Source: a virus
IMG/VR virus record: IMGVR_UViG_3300007725_000013
Location: 1 to 33,060 of that record
Direction: 5' to 3' (one strand)
Length of the DNA stretch: 33,060 nucleotides
The position numbers and the translations under genes were made by a program. The stretch's first letter is position 1; the number at the start of each line of letters is the position of its first letter. Positions 14,108-21,554 of this stretch are shown here, piece by piece. The notes under the pieces were generated by a model, which did no database searches, was not told the origin of the DNA, and worked only from the letters and a program-made list of their open reading frames with translations.

Positions 14108-15107
14108 TACGTTTTTCCTCTTCTGCTTTGGCTATAGGTGATTCTTCAGGATTTTCTTCCCATAATTTAGATGCTTCTGCACCAATAGCGCCCTCATAAG
14201 GGCAAGGTGTGCCAGCCATTTTCATAGCATTAAAAACTCTTTCGTCTTGACATAACGTTGATACGGCAGCAACTTTCATACCCATATCATATAATGTTTT
14301 AGACAGTTTAAGTCTTTCACAATTCATATCTCTATAAGTAGCACCACCTGCAATACCTAAGATTTGGCTCTGTACTGCGCCACTTACACCAACTGCACAA
14401 ATGTCACTATTGCTAGTGTTGATGCTAGGAGCAATCGCTGACGGTGGAGGCGACTCAATTCTTTGTGTTACCGTACTTTCGTTTCTGTTGATGTTGGTGT
14501 TAGTATTATCTGATGTAGAATTATTAACATTAGTGTTAGTATTCGTGTTAACATTATTGTTATTGCTGTTAATGTTAGAATTATTTGTATTCGAACTGTT
14601 AACTGTCTGATTTATAACACTGTTTTCGTTAACGGTAGTATTATTAGTATTAACGTTATTGTTTGTATTATCACTTGTGATAGTACTCGTGTTATTATTA
14701 GTGTTTACATTCGTATTATTACTAGTCGAAGTATTAACATTCGTGTTAGTGTTTACGTTCGTATTATCGCTTGTAATAGTACTTGTATTCACATTAGTGT
14801 TATTTGTGCCGCCGCTTAATATGTTATTATTAGTATTAACATTTGTACTTGTTGATGTATTTGTGTTAGTATTAATATTTGTATTATTCGTCGTACTGTC
14901 TAATGTCGTCGTATTAACGTTCGTATTAGTGTTTGTTGCCGTGCTTGTACTAGTACTCATATTAGTATTAGTAGATGTGTTCGTGTTATTCGTAGTACTA
15001 TTCACTGTTGTCGTATTAGTGTTAGTATTATTAGTTTCTATTACTTCGGCATTGCCTTGTATAGAAAACCCCAATAACATCACTATTGGTATAGTTCTAA
15101 ACTTCAT
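14043..15107 (-). CDS. Exported Asn/Thr-rich protein with C-terminal membrane anchor, unknown
   Basis: 354 aa from the ATG at 15107, which has AGGAGGG 6 bases upstream; an in-frame TTG six codons earlier is rejected because the ribosome site would lie inside the gene. Residues 1-20 (MKFRTIPIVMLLGFSIQGNA) are a good signal peptide. Residues about 25-212 are almost only Asn, Thr, Ser and Val in degenerate N-T-N-T units. The C-terminal domain (about 230-325) is compact, with four cysteines (237, 263, 286, 302), including CERLKLSKTLYDMGMKVAAV and MAGTPCPYEGAIGAEASKLW. The end SGWFMGMGSAALLLLLL is a membrane segment. It has its own late promoter box. Likely anchored in the host envelope or carried by the virion; function unknown. 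Confidence 0.8.
   Translation of the reverse strand: MKFRTIPIVMLLGFSIQGNAEVIETNNTNTNTTTVNSTTNNTNTSTNTNMSTSTSTATNTNTNVNTTTLDSTTNNTNINTNTNTSTSTNVNTNNNILSGGTNNTNVNTSTITSDNTNVNTNTNVNTSTSNNTNVNTNNNTSTITSDNTNNNVNTNNTTVNENSVINQTVNSSNTNNSNINSNNNNVNTNTNTNVNNSTSDNTNTNINRNESTVTQRIESPPPSAIAPSINTSNSDICAVGVSGAVQSQILGIAGGATYRDMNCERLKLSKTLYDMGMKVAAVSTLCQDERVFNAMKMAGTPCPYEGAIGAEASKLWEENPEESPIAKAEEEKRNDTLSGWFMGMGSAALLLLLL
14472..15035. repeat. Degenerate short tandem repeats encoding the Asn/Thr-rich region
   Basis: About 560 bases made of repeating AAT/AAC and ACN codons, with larger units such as the one encoding TSDNTN recurring several times at uneven spacing. Units are imperfect and in frame, so this is a coding low-complexity region. 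Slippage or recombination should make its length variable. Confidence 0.8.
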
Positions 15108-15170
15108 TTTTGCCCTCCTAACCAAATGGCCAAGTTCATCCCACTTGAATTATTACTCAATATCCAAATG

Positions 15171-15178
15171 TATTTATA
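15171..15178 (-). promoter_or_regulatory. T4-type late promoter box before the Asn/Thr-rich gene
   Basis: TATAAATA on the - strand, 63 bases before the ATG, in the intergenic region after the carbamoyltransferase terminator. It makes the two exported-protein genes a late unit. Confidence 0.75.
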
Positions 15179-15237
15179 AAAGTGTGCAAAAATTAAGTAT
15201 TATTTGACATTTTTGTCACAATTATCATATTTGTAAC

Positions 15238-15264
15238 AAAAAAACCCCGGTAAAAACCGGGGTT
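15238..15264 (-). terminator. Rho-independent terminator after the carbamoyltransferase gene
   Basis: An 8-bp stem (AACCCCGG / CCGGGGTT) with a 6-base loop is followed on the - strand by a run of T. It lies 20 bases past the stop of the carbamoyltransferase. Confidence 0.92.
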
Positions 15265-15284
15265 AAGTAGGGGAGGTGATTTTA

Positions 15285-17087
15285 TTATTTTTGTGTGTTA
15301 GGTATTTTTACCAATTTCTTATATTCTGGGAAGTAGCAATATTCAAGGTCTGATTGGTCAAGAGTCCAGAACGCATCTTCCAATGTTTCAACTAGGGGTT
15401 CACCACCAAGGTTGAATGACGTATTGAAAAGAAGTGGAACACCAGTTTCTTTCTTAAATTCTGAAATAAGTTCATAATAAACTTTATTTTCTTCTTTAGA
15501 AACTGTTTGAATACGACAAGTTCCATCTTCATGGATTACTGAAGGAACCTTTTCAGCAACACCTTCTTGGCAATTTACTGCGTACATCATATGCGGTGTT
15601 TTGTCCATTCCTCGCAAATCAAACCATTCTTTAGCATCTTCTTCAAGAACTGAAGCTGCAAATGGACGGAAATACTCACGGCGTTTAACCATATTGACAT
15701 AATCTTTACCATCTTTGAACGTTGGATCAAATAGAATTGAACGGTTGCCTAATGCGCGCGGACCATTTTCACAACGACCTTGATACATTGTAACGATATT
15801 TTTAGATCTTAGAAGTTTAATAATATCGGCATATTCTACGTTATCAGTGATTTCAGCATTTTTATATTTTTCGTTTGCTTTAACGAAATCGTCGTTTGTG
15901 TAATCATATTTTGGTCCTAGGTACAATGAACCTTGACGCTGGCGAGGAGTTGTGTCTTTACTTGTTTCGTAGTAATAAAGAAGTGCCGCACCTATAGCAG
16001 TACCACCATCATTAGAAATAGGTTCAACATACAATTCAATACCACGTTTATTCAATTCAGTCAAATACCAGTAGTTAGCTACACAGTTTAGACCATATCC
16101 GCCAGAAAGAACAACTTTCTTTTTACCGGTCATTTCACATGCAGTTAAAATGTAGTTTAGCATTGCTTGTTGAGTTTCTTGTTGAATCCAATAAGCGGCA
16201 TCACGACGATTTTCCATTAATGTCAAGTCTTGACCCGGTTGTGGAAGAGTATCGAAATAATCATAAATTCCGGCGTTAAAGATTGCACTATTTGGATAAG
16301 TGGGAACGATAGTATTACGATTAGTCAACATAAACTTCGAATCAGTATCCATAAGTGATGGAAGCTTATTACTTGGCTTTCCGTATGGAAATAGACCCAT
16401 TGTTTTACCAGCTTCAATGGCACTAAATCCGCAATATTCAGTAACCGCTTCGTATGATTTAGTAATACCTGCATGATCTGAAACTAGGTTCATAAAAGGT
16501 TTTTCTTGATCAATCAAACCACCGGGTGCATCTGGTTGAAGACCAGTTGGAATTGGATGCCTTGAACCCATATGCTTAAACACGGCAGTAATACCGTCCT
16601 TGTATGAACAATCATAGATCGATTCAACTTCCCAAACATCTTCGCCACTATTTAAAAAGAAGCAAGAGCCAGCACCATCTGCCACGACAGCTACTGCATC
16701 TTCAAAACCTGAATGATAAAATGCTAGTGCAGCATGCGCAGTATGATGGCGTTTGCTAAAATCGTGTACTTGATAGTGATTTCTCAGATCTGTCTTTCTA
16801 TCAATAAGACCGAGTTTACGAGCGTAACCCGTGTACATGTCGTCGCCAGTGTATTCTATTTTAGCAGCCATACCATCAATAGATTGTGTATGAACAACGA
16901 CCATAGCATCAACTTTATTAGTATAATCTAATACCTTTTTCATTGCAGCTAATGGCGAACCATCATATTTTTGACGACTTAGACGTTCTTCTTCGATAGC
17001 GAAAACAATTTCGCCATCCTTTAGAAGACATACACCTGAGTTATGTCCTCTAGAAATACCTAATATATATCCTGTTTTATTTTGCAT
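15285..17087 (-). CDS. NodU/TobZ-type O-carbamoyltransferase
   Basis: 600 aa, normal for the family. These enzymes make carbamoyl-adenylate from carbamoyl phosphate and ATP and pass the carbamoyl group to a hydroxyl, usually on a sugar or antibiotic. N-terminal Kae1-like domain: GYILGISRGHNSGVCLLKDG (6-25), EEERLSRQK (32-40), the metal-binding HHTAH (114-118) and VVADGAG (134-140), then VVLSGGYGLNCVANYW. C-terminal YrdC-like domain: YQGRCENGPRALGNRSILFD and VPLLFNTSFNLGGEPLVET. The ATG has GAAGGA upstream. It follows a GT9-like glycosyltransferase by 39 bases, so the likely acceptor is a glycan made by that enzyme, on DNA, virion protein or host envelope. Carbamoyltransferases also occur in other marine T4-like phages. 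The acceptor is unknown. Confidence 0.93.
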   Translation of the reverse strand: MQNKTGYILGISRGHNSGVCLLKDGEIVFAIEEERLSRQKYDGSPLAAMKKVLDYTNKVDAMVVVHTQSIDGMAAKIEYTGDDMYTGYARKLGLIDRKTDLRNHYQVHDFSKRHHTAHAALAFYHSGFEDAVAVVADGAGSCFFLNSGEDVWEVESIYDCSYKDGITAVFKHMGSRHPIPTGLQPDAPGGLIDQEKPFMNLVSDHAGITKSYEAVTEYCGFSAIEAGKTMGLFPYGKPSNKLPSLMDTDSKFMLTNRNTIVPTYPNSAIFNAGIYDYFDTLPQPGQDLTLMENRRDAAYWIQQETQQAMLNYILTACEMTGKKKVVLSGGYGLNCVANYWYLTELNKRGIELYVEPISNDGGTAIGAALLYYYETSKDTTPRQRQGSLYLGPKYDYTNDDFVKANEKYKNAEITDNVEYADIIKLLRSKNIVTMYQGRCENGPRALGNRSILFDPTFKDGKDYVNMVKRREYFRPFAASVLEEDAKEWFDLRGMDKTPHMMYAVNCQEGVAEKVPSVIHEDGTCRIQTVSKEENKVYYELISEFKKETGVPLLFNTSFNLGGEPLVETLEDAFWTLDQSDLEYCYFPEYKKLVKIPNTQK

Positions 17088-17112
17088 GTTTTTCCTTCAC
17101 CTCTAAAAGAAT

Positions 17113-17121
17113 ATTATAACA
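17113..17121 (-). promoter_or_regulatory. Putative extended -10 promoter before the carbamoyltransferase
   Basis: TGTTATAAT on the - strand (17113-17121), in the 39-base gap before the carbamoyltransferase ATG. It is the same nine bases as in the repeated early promoters and before folA. No convincing -35 is visible. Confidence 0.4.
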
Positions 17122-17126
17122 AAGTC

Positions 17127-18287
17127 TTATTTAACTTTTTTATCCGGAACTTTAGCACCTACCGTTTGTTGTGCCTTTTTATCTTTTTTCGCAACAGTTG
17201 CTTTAATTGCGTTTGTCAATTTACTTTCGCTCACTGGTGGTGCAGATACTGTGGTTGTCTGCGTTGGTTCTGGACCGCATCCGCAACCATCTAAACTACA
17301 TGTACCAGCTTGTGCAGCTTTTTCTTGCTCTTCTTTAGCCCTTTTAGCAAAATAACCTGTATTTTTACCTAGTTTCTTATATATACCATTCACGATATCC
17401 GCGATTGTTTGTTGTTCAAGATACATAAGTGTTTCGTTATTTCTTTCAATTGCCATATCCCAACCTACACGAATTGGCGAATATTTTCGTTTACCTTTGC
17501 CGTTGTCAATAATAATAAAATCTTTATTGCTTGGGTATGAAATATTCTCAGGGAATGTACTACCTATAACAACTGTAGCTGGTTTACCAAGTGCATTCGC
17601 CATGTGTTGACCAACTGAGTCACATCCTAAGAAGTAATCAGCGTTTTGAATAACACCCATCCATTGCAGCAACGAAAGATTCTGGGGAACGATAGCTGGA
17701 ATTGGTTCCTTTACGGGTGGCATAAATTCAGACATTAAAATAACTGCGTATTCTCTAGATAGAGCTTTAACGATTGTGATAATATCTGCTAGTTCAAAAG
17801 ATCTTCCAGATTCGTCTAGAACTAATTCACCTTCCATTCTAGTACCGCGCCCAAACGGTTGGAATACTATCACTCTATCACGACCAGTTTGTTTGCGAAT
17901 GTCGTTGATTAAATTAAAACCTTTAATTTGATCTGCTTTTCCAACTGTAAATGCATATTCTTTAGATTCCGGAATTTCTTCTGGTGGTGTATCATAATTG
18001 ATAAGCATATCAAATGCCTGAATTAGATTACATTTCTGATTAAAATACGCATTTAAACGATAAGGTTCTGGAGAAATAATCTCGCGATCTTTAATGATTT
18101 CAAAAATATTTTTGTGTTCTGGCGAATACACGTTTGATGCAATTTCAGGACTTGCAAGATACAATTCTTGCCAACCTTCTGCAATGATTGGTGCTGTTGG
18201 GTCTATATTTTTGATATGATGCTCTAATGCTGGTAGAGCACAAAGAATGCGGCCGGCGCCGCCATTGAGTACAAAAGCTTTTTTCAT
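17127..18287 (-). CDS. GT9-like (heptosyltransferase-type) glycosyltransferase with Cys-rich tail
   Basis: 386 aa from the ATG at 18287; the ATG two codons upstream is too close to the AAGGA site. The N-terminal nucleotide-fold start KKAFVLNGGAGRILCALPAL resembles the glycine-rich loop of ADP-heptose:LPS heptosyltransferases. The C-terminal half has RVIVFQPFGRGTRMEG, then NADYFLGCDSVGQHMANALG and KPATVVIGSTFPENISYP, the donor-binding region of the GT9 family. After the enzyme core there is an unusual tail: CSLDGCGCGPEP (330-341), then a Ser/Thr/Lys-rich stretch ending in KKVK. It probably moves a sugar onto a glycan that the next gene carbamoylates. A late promoter box lies upstream, so this pair may be made late, although the carbamoyltransferase may also have its own promoter. 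Confidence 0.82.
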   Translation of the reverse strand: MKKAFVLNGGAGRILCALPALEHHIKNIDPTAPIIAEGWQELYLASPEIASNVYSPEHKNIFEIIKDREIISPEPYRLNAYFNQKCNLIQAFDMLINYDTPPEEIPESKEYAFTVGKADQIKGFNLINDIRKQTGRDRVIVFQPFGRGTRMEGELVLDESGRSFELADIITIVKALSREYAVILMSEFMPPVKEPIPAIVPQNLSLLQWMGVIQNADYFLGCDSVGQHMANALGKPATVVIGSTFPENISYPSNKDFIIIDNGKGKRKYSPIRVGWDMAIERNNETLMYLEQQTIADIVNGIYKKLGKNTGYFAKRAKEEQEKAAQAGTCSLDGCGCGPEPTQTTTVSAPPVSESKLTNAIKATVAKKDKKAQQTVGAKVPDKKVK

Positions 18288-18317
18288 GTTCATCCTTCAG
18301 GTTTGTTTATATGAAAT

Positions 18318-18325
18318 TATTTATA
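18318..18325 (-). promoter_or_regulatory. T4-type late promoter box before the glycosyltransferase
   Basis: TATAAATA on the - strand, 30 bases before the chosen ATG and just downstream of the terminator at 18357-18381. Confidence 0.72.
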
Positions 18326-18356
18326 ATTATAAAATAGTGTTATTTAATTTTTGCGC

Positions 18357-18381
18357 AAAAAAAGGAGCACTTACGTGCCCC
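18357..18381 (-). terminator. Rho-independent terminator after the fibre/partner modules
   Basis: On the - strand a 7-bp stem GGGGCAC / GTGCTCC (one G-U pair) with a GTAA tetraloop is followed by seven T. It closes the transcription unit that ends with the 146-aa partner gene. Confidence 0.88.
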
Positions 18382-18390
18382 AAACGTATA

Positions 18391-18410
18391 ATATATATAT
18401 ATATATATAT
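18391..18410. repeat. (AT)10 dinucleotide repeat
   Basis: Twenty bases of perfect AT repeat between the last partner gene stop and the terminator hairpin. Non-coding; likely prone to length change. Confidence 0.9.
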
Positions 18411-18422
18411 GTTTTTTTGTTA

Positions 18423-18863
18423 TTATGAATTTTCAACCACTGCAATCATAGCAGCTTTAGCATCTTCACTAATATTTAATGCATTGATAGCATCGAGTGC
18501 GTCTTGTTTAGGGTCAGTTGAAGGGAATACTCTTTGAACCAATTTATATGGTACATTGCCAAGAGAAGGATCGTATTCAGCACTTAGACCTTCTGCTAAA
18601 TATACATTATCATCTTCGCCATCTGGCATTACATTAGTATCTCTATCCCAGAACCATGCCATAACTTCCTTGTTAGTATCATTAACGTGGATAGTTTTAA
18701 ACGTATAAACGTTTCTGTCGTCATTCTGAAATTCAGAGTCATCATCAGAAATCTTGATCCACTCACCAGTGCGCTTTTCGATTTTAACAAAAAGATAGCT
18801 AGGAAGACTAACAGTTTTGCTAGTCTCTCCTAATATTGTGTTAAATGTTATTTGTGCGTGCAT
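18423..18863 (-). CDS. Fibre partner protein 3 (small acidic), unknown
   Basis: 146 aa from the ATG at 18863, with AAGGA six bases upstream; a TTG two codons earlier would be too close to that site. Acidic. N-terminal beta pattern (AQITFNTILGETSKTVSLPS), a middle part with FQNDDRNVYTFKTIHVND, and a C-terminal helical segment (DALDAINALNISEDAKAAMI) that resembles the C-terminus of partner 1 (SAANIDSTTKQALLDVIAAI). It begins 9 bases after the stop of a Cys-rich fibre gene, like the other two partners. The most diverged of the three. It may be a fibre assembly chaperone or a capping subunit; this is inferred from gene order only. Confidence 0.7.
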   Translation of the reverse strand: MHAQITFNTILGETSKTVSLPSYLFVKIEKRTGEWIKISDDDSEFQNDDRNVYTFKTIHVNDTNKEVMAWFWDRDTNVMPDGEDDNVYLAEGLSAEYDPSLGNVPYKLVQRVFPSTDPKQDALDAINALNISEDAKAAMIAVVENS

Positions 18864-18872
18864 AATCAATCC

Positions 18873-19964
18873 TTATTTAAAAGTTAGCAATACTTCGCCA
18901 GAATTACCAAATGCGCCGTGACAAGGATAACAGTTGGCATTATGCCAAGCACCCCAGCCACCTCGGCCAGGTCCTCTGTCTGACGTATAAGCGCAACAAC
19001 CATTCACACCGCTAAGATCACATACCATTCCGCCGTAGCATCTAGATACAATATGATTGCAATCAATGTGTGCAGTAGAAACAGCATGTATATAACAACA
19101 GTTGCAACTGTTACCAGACCAAGGTCCTTTTCTTGCTCTAACTTGCGATTGCAAATAGATATCATTACTTGTTGTTATTTGACCGCCGTCTGTTCGTGCC
19201 CATGCTTCTGAGAAGCCGATCTGAGTAGATTCACTGACGTAAGTGTTTAAACTAACACAGTATTGAGTACCGATCGTGTTATTAAATCCAATGTAACAAG
19301 AATCATATGCCGGTGCGCCACATGATAGTATCGTTGTTGCTGAGTCGCCGGAACAAACAAATGAGTTACACCCAGAACATGCGTAATTTCCATTATAGAT
19401 GCCAGTAGCACATGCACCACCAGAACACATGCAATATATTTCGCCTTCAGAAACAGCCATTTGAACAAACGAATAAGCACCATCACCACCGTTAGAACCG
19501 AATGTACAACATTGGAGCTGACTCGCCCCTGGCGCACCAGACCCCCAAACTTGGAATTGAGCTTGTGTTACACCAGCTGGCACTGTCCAATTACAAGAAG
19601 CACCAGCATCACCACCACAATAGTATGTTGTTCCGTCATTTACTCTAATAGTTGTTGTAGCACCATCCAAAAATGCATCGGTTGATACTAAATTGATTGG
19701 TAATGTTGACGGGATTACTGAAGACGAATATGCTGTGTTTTCATGGTTCGTATATTGAGTACCGGGCTTTAGTGTTGCGGCAATTTCATTTACTGTTAGT
19801 ACTGCAGCAGCGATTGGACTAAAGTCAGGTTGAGCAAAGGTTAAATTACCATCAGCATCAACTGCTAGGAAGTCACCCTCAACAGGTGCCGGAGCAGTGC
19901 TTGGTGGTAGTGATAACACTGGTCCACCAGATTTTTGAATTTGATCTACTACTATTTTAGACAT
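18873..19964 (-). CDS. Cysteine-rich tail fibre/adhesin 3
   Basis: 363 aa. The N-terminus MSKIVVDQIQKSGGP, then GDFLAVDADGNLTFAQPDFS, is shared with two downstream-numbered paralogs and is probably the attachment part. From about residue 113 it is very rich in Gly and holds 23 cysteines. It includes NWTVPAGVTQAQFQVWGSGA, a beta-strand motif common in phage receptor-binding tips, and CSGCNSFVCSGDS. It ends in a Gly/Arg-rich DRGPGRGGWGAW and a final hydrophobic strand, EVLLTFK. It has its own late promoter box and an AGGAA site. Compared with its paralogs it has lost part of the central Cys core (SGDSATTILSCGAP replaces GSNNTCIMACGG). It probably binds a host receptor; metal or disulfide use of the cysteines is unknown. 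Confidence 0.82.
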   Translation of the reverse strand: MSKIVVDQIQKSGGPVLSLPPSTAPAPVEGDFLAVDADGNLTFAQPDFSPIAAAVLTVNEIAATLKPGTQYTNHENTAYSSSVIPSTLPINLVSTDAFLDGATTTIRVNDGTTYYCGGDAGASCNWTVPAGVTQAQFQVWGSGAPGASQLQCCTFGSNGGDGAYSFVQMAVSEGEIYCMCSGGACATGIYNGNYACSGCNSFVCSGDSATTILSCGAPAYDSCYIGFNNTIGTQYCVSLNTYVSESTQIGFSEAWARTDGGQITTSNDIYLQSQVRARKGPWSGNSCNCCYIHAVSTAHIDCNHIVSRCYGGMVCDLSGVNGCCAYTSDRGPGRGGWGAWHNANCYPCHGAFGNSGEVLLTFK

Positions 19965-19988
19965 ATTTTAAATTCCTATATTTTTTAA

Positions 19989-19996
19989 TATTTATA
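19989..19996 (-). promoter_or_regulatory. T4-type late promoter box before Cys-rich fibre 3
   Basis: TATAAATA on the - strand, 24 bases before the ATG, overlapping the stop codon of partner gene 2. Confidence 0.75.
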
Positions 19997-20372
19997 CTGT
20001 TGGATCCACAGGATCTTCGTCAACAGCTGGTTCAGGAATGCCATCGTAGTTAGTTTCAAAAATTGCGTTTCCATCTTCATCAATTCTCGTACTGAACGAA
20101 TAGGCTTCAGCGATTTCGTCAAACTGTGTAGAAAATTCTTCAATAAATTCAATATGTTTCATATATAAGTAAAATGATAAGATTTTAAAATTTCCGCACG
20201 CAATTGAACTATAATGATACATGTCCTTTGGGTCGTTTTCGAAATCGTAGCTTCTTAATGCACTAAACAATATTTGTTTTGTGTTCCAGTCTAATCTTAA
20301 ATGAAGAGTAGGAGGAAGATCAAAAGAAAAACTCTTTTGATCCGCGTATTGATAATTAATTTCTGTTAACAT
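19992..20372 (-). CDS. Fibre partner protein 2 (small acidic), unknown
   Basis: 126 aa, acidic. Paralogous to partner 1: DLPPTLHLRLDWN and NDPKDMYHYSSIACG here against DLPEKLYLRHDWN and DDPANQHHYSTITTA there. It ends in an acidic proline tail (PAVDEDPVDPTV) and lacks the C-terminal helix of the other two. It starts 12 bases after the stop of fibre 2, with AAGGA 9 bases before the ATG, so it is probably translated from the same message as that fibre. A dedicated chaperone or tip subunit is the simplest explanation of the strict fibre-partner order. Confidence 0.75.
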   Translation of the reverse strand: MLTEINYQYADQKSFSFDLPPTLHLRLDWNTKQILFSALRSYDFENDPKDMYHYSSIACGNFKILSFYLYMKHIEFIEEFSTQFDEIAEAYSFSTRIDEDGNAIFETNYDGIPEPAVDEDPVDPTV

Positions 20373-20384
20373 CTCTTTAATTCC

Positions 20385-21524
20385 TTACTTGTATTTCACA
20401 CAGATCATACCACCGCGACCGCGATCAGCATAACATGGTGCACTACTATAGTTACATTGCATATTAAAACCAGAACCACCCATCCCAGGATAATTATAGT
20501 TCGCAGAAGTCCAGCAGCAACAACCACCCAGATATGCTAGCCAAGCACCGTATTCATAGAGTTTGTGATCTATAGTTACTACCGGTCCGGTTTTTTGACA
20601 AACATACCCAGTGTTACAAGTTGTACATTTTCGCATAGAACCAACGTATGATGGGACTTTAGCTTCTGAGACTATTTCATTAGAACTTGTAGTACACCCA
20701 AAACCACAAATACCGTTAAATCTAGGTACTGCGTTGGCCAACGTACTAGTACATAAGTATGCTGTGCAGTACATACCACCTTCTAGCCACGAACAGTCTT
20801 GTGATTGATAAGAACCAGGGAAGTATGTTCTCAAACCGAAACCACATCCAATTGTGTGTCCAGTTGTTCCACCACATGCCATGATACATGTATTGTTTGA
20901 ACCACATACATAAGAATTACAACCGTGACAAGCCTGATAACTATAACATGGTGCAGCATCAGCGTATGCACATCCTGCGCATAGTGTATAAGTATCACCT
21001 TCGGTAACTTTCATCCAAACGTAATTATATTCACCATTAGAACCCATCATACCTGTTCTACAACAAGCAGAAACGTTACATCCTGTACCATTACCACCGG
21101 CTCCCCAAATTTGGAATTGAGCTTGAGTCACACCTGCAGGTACAGTCCAAATGCACGAACAACCCGTGTGGCAATACCCATTAGAGCCACCATCGCCGAC
21201 CATTATATCTCCAACTGGATCTAAAAGAGTAGCAGACAAGGCCGGAACTTGTATGCCGTACGAGTTTGCTTGAATAGCTGATGGCGGAGTGGCAGAAACA
21301 GATGCAATCGCAGCATCAACACCATCCGCGATATCTTGAATATCAGATAAAGGCTGAACGAGTGCCGCGGCGACTCTTGCTTCAACGTTTGGGTTTTCAA
21401 AAGTCAATTGCCCGTTTGCGTCAACCGCAAGATAATCACCTTCTGCTGGTGTATTACCTACTGGCGGTAGGTTTAAAGTCGGACCGCCAGATTTTTGAAT
21501 TTGATCTACTACTATCTTAGACAT
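20385..21524 (-). CDS. Cysteine-rich tail fibre/adhesin 2
   Basis: 379 aa. Shares MSKIVVDQIQKSGGP and GDYLAVDANGQLTFENP with its paralogs. The receptor-type part begins near residue 125 with IWTVPAGVTQAQFQIWGAGG and contains 29 cysteines. Among them is the core HGCNSYVCGSNNTCIMACGG, identical in fibre 1, plus clusters such as GGCCCW. It ends RGRGGMICVKYK, close to the end of fibre 1 (GKVCVNYK). Conserved ends with variable middle segments (for example FGLRTYFPGSYQSQDCSWLE here) suggest exchange of specificity loops. Own late promoter box and AGGAGA ribosome site; followed by partner 2. Confidence 0.83.
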   Translation of the reverse strand: MSKIVVDQIQKSGGPTLNLPPVGNTPAEGDYLAVDANGQLTFENPNVEARVAAALVQPLSDIQDIADGVDAAIASVSATPPSAIQANSYGIQVPALSATLLDPVGDIMVGDGGSNGYCHTGCSCIWTVPAGVTQAQFQIWGAGGNGTGCNVSACCRTGMMGSNGEYNYVWMKVTEGDTYTLCAGCAYADAAPCYSYQACHGCNSYVCGSNNTCIMACGGTTGHTIGCGFGLRTYFPGSYQSQDCSWLEGGMYCTAYLCTSTLANAVPRFNGICGFGCTTSSNEIVSEAKVPSYVGSMRKCTTCNTGYVCQKTGPVVTIDHKLYEYGAWLAYLGGCCCWTSANYNYPGMGGSGFNMQCNYSSAPCYADRGRGGMICVKYK

Positions 21525-21546
21525 AATTTCTCCTAATTTCTATTAT

Positions 21547-21554
21547 TATTTATA
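21547..21554 (-). promoter_or_regulatory. T4-type late promoter box before Cys-rich fibre 2
   Basis: TATAAATA on the - strand, 22 bases before the ATG, directly after the stop of partner gene 1. Confidence 0.75.

Noticed and set aside
14472-15035. Possible CRISPR-like or regulatory repeat array
   Set aside because: Repeats are short, imperfect, in frame and coding; there are no regular spacers and no cas genes.
15108-15125. Earlier TTG start for the Asn/Thr-rich gene
   Set aside because: The AGGAGGG ribosome site lies inside this extension, and the ATG at 15107 gives a clean signal peptide.
14659-15207. 182-codon open frame opposite the Asn/Thr repeat region, Val/Leu-rich
   Set aside because: It is the reverse image of AAT/ACN repeats (VLVLVL pattern), with no ribosome site and no domain outside the repeats.
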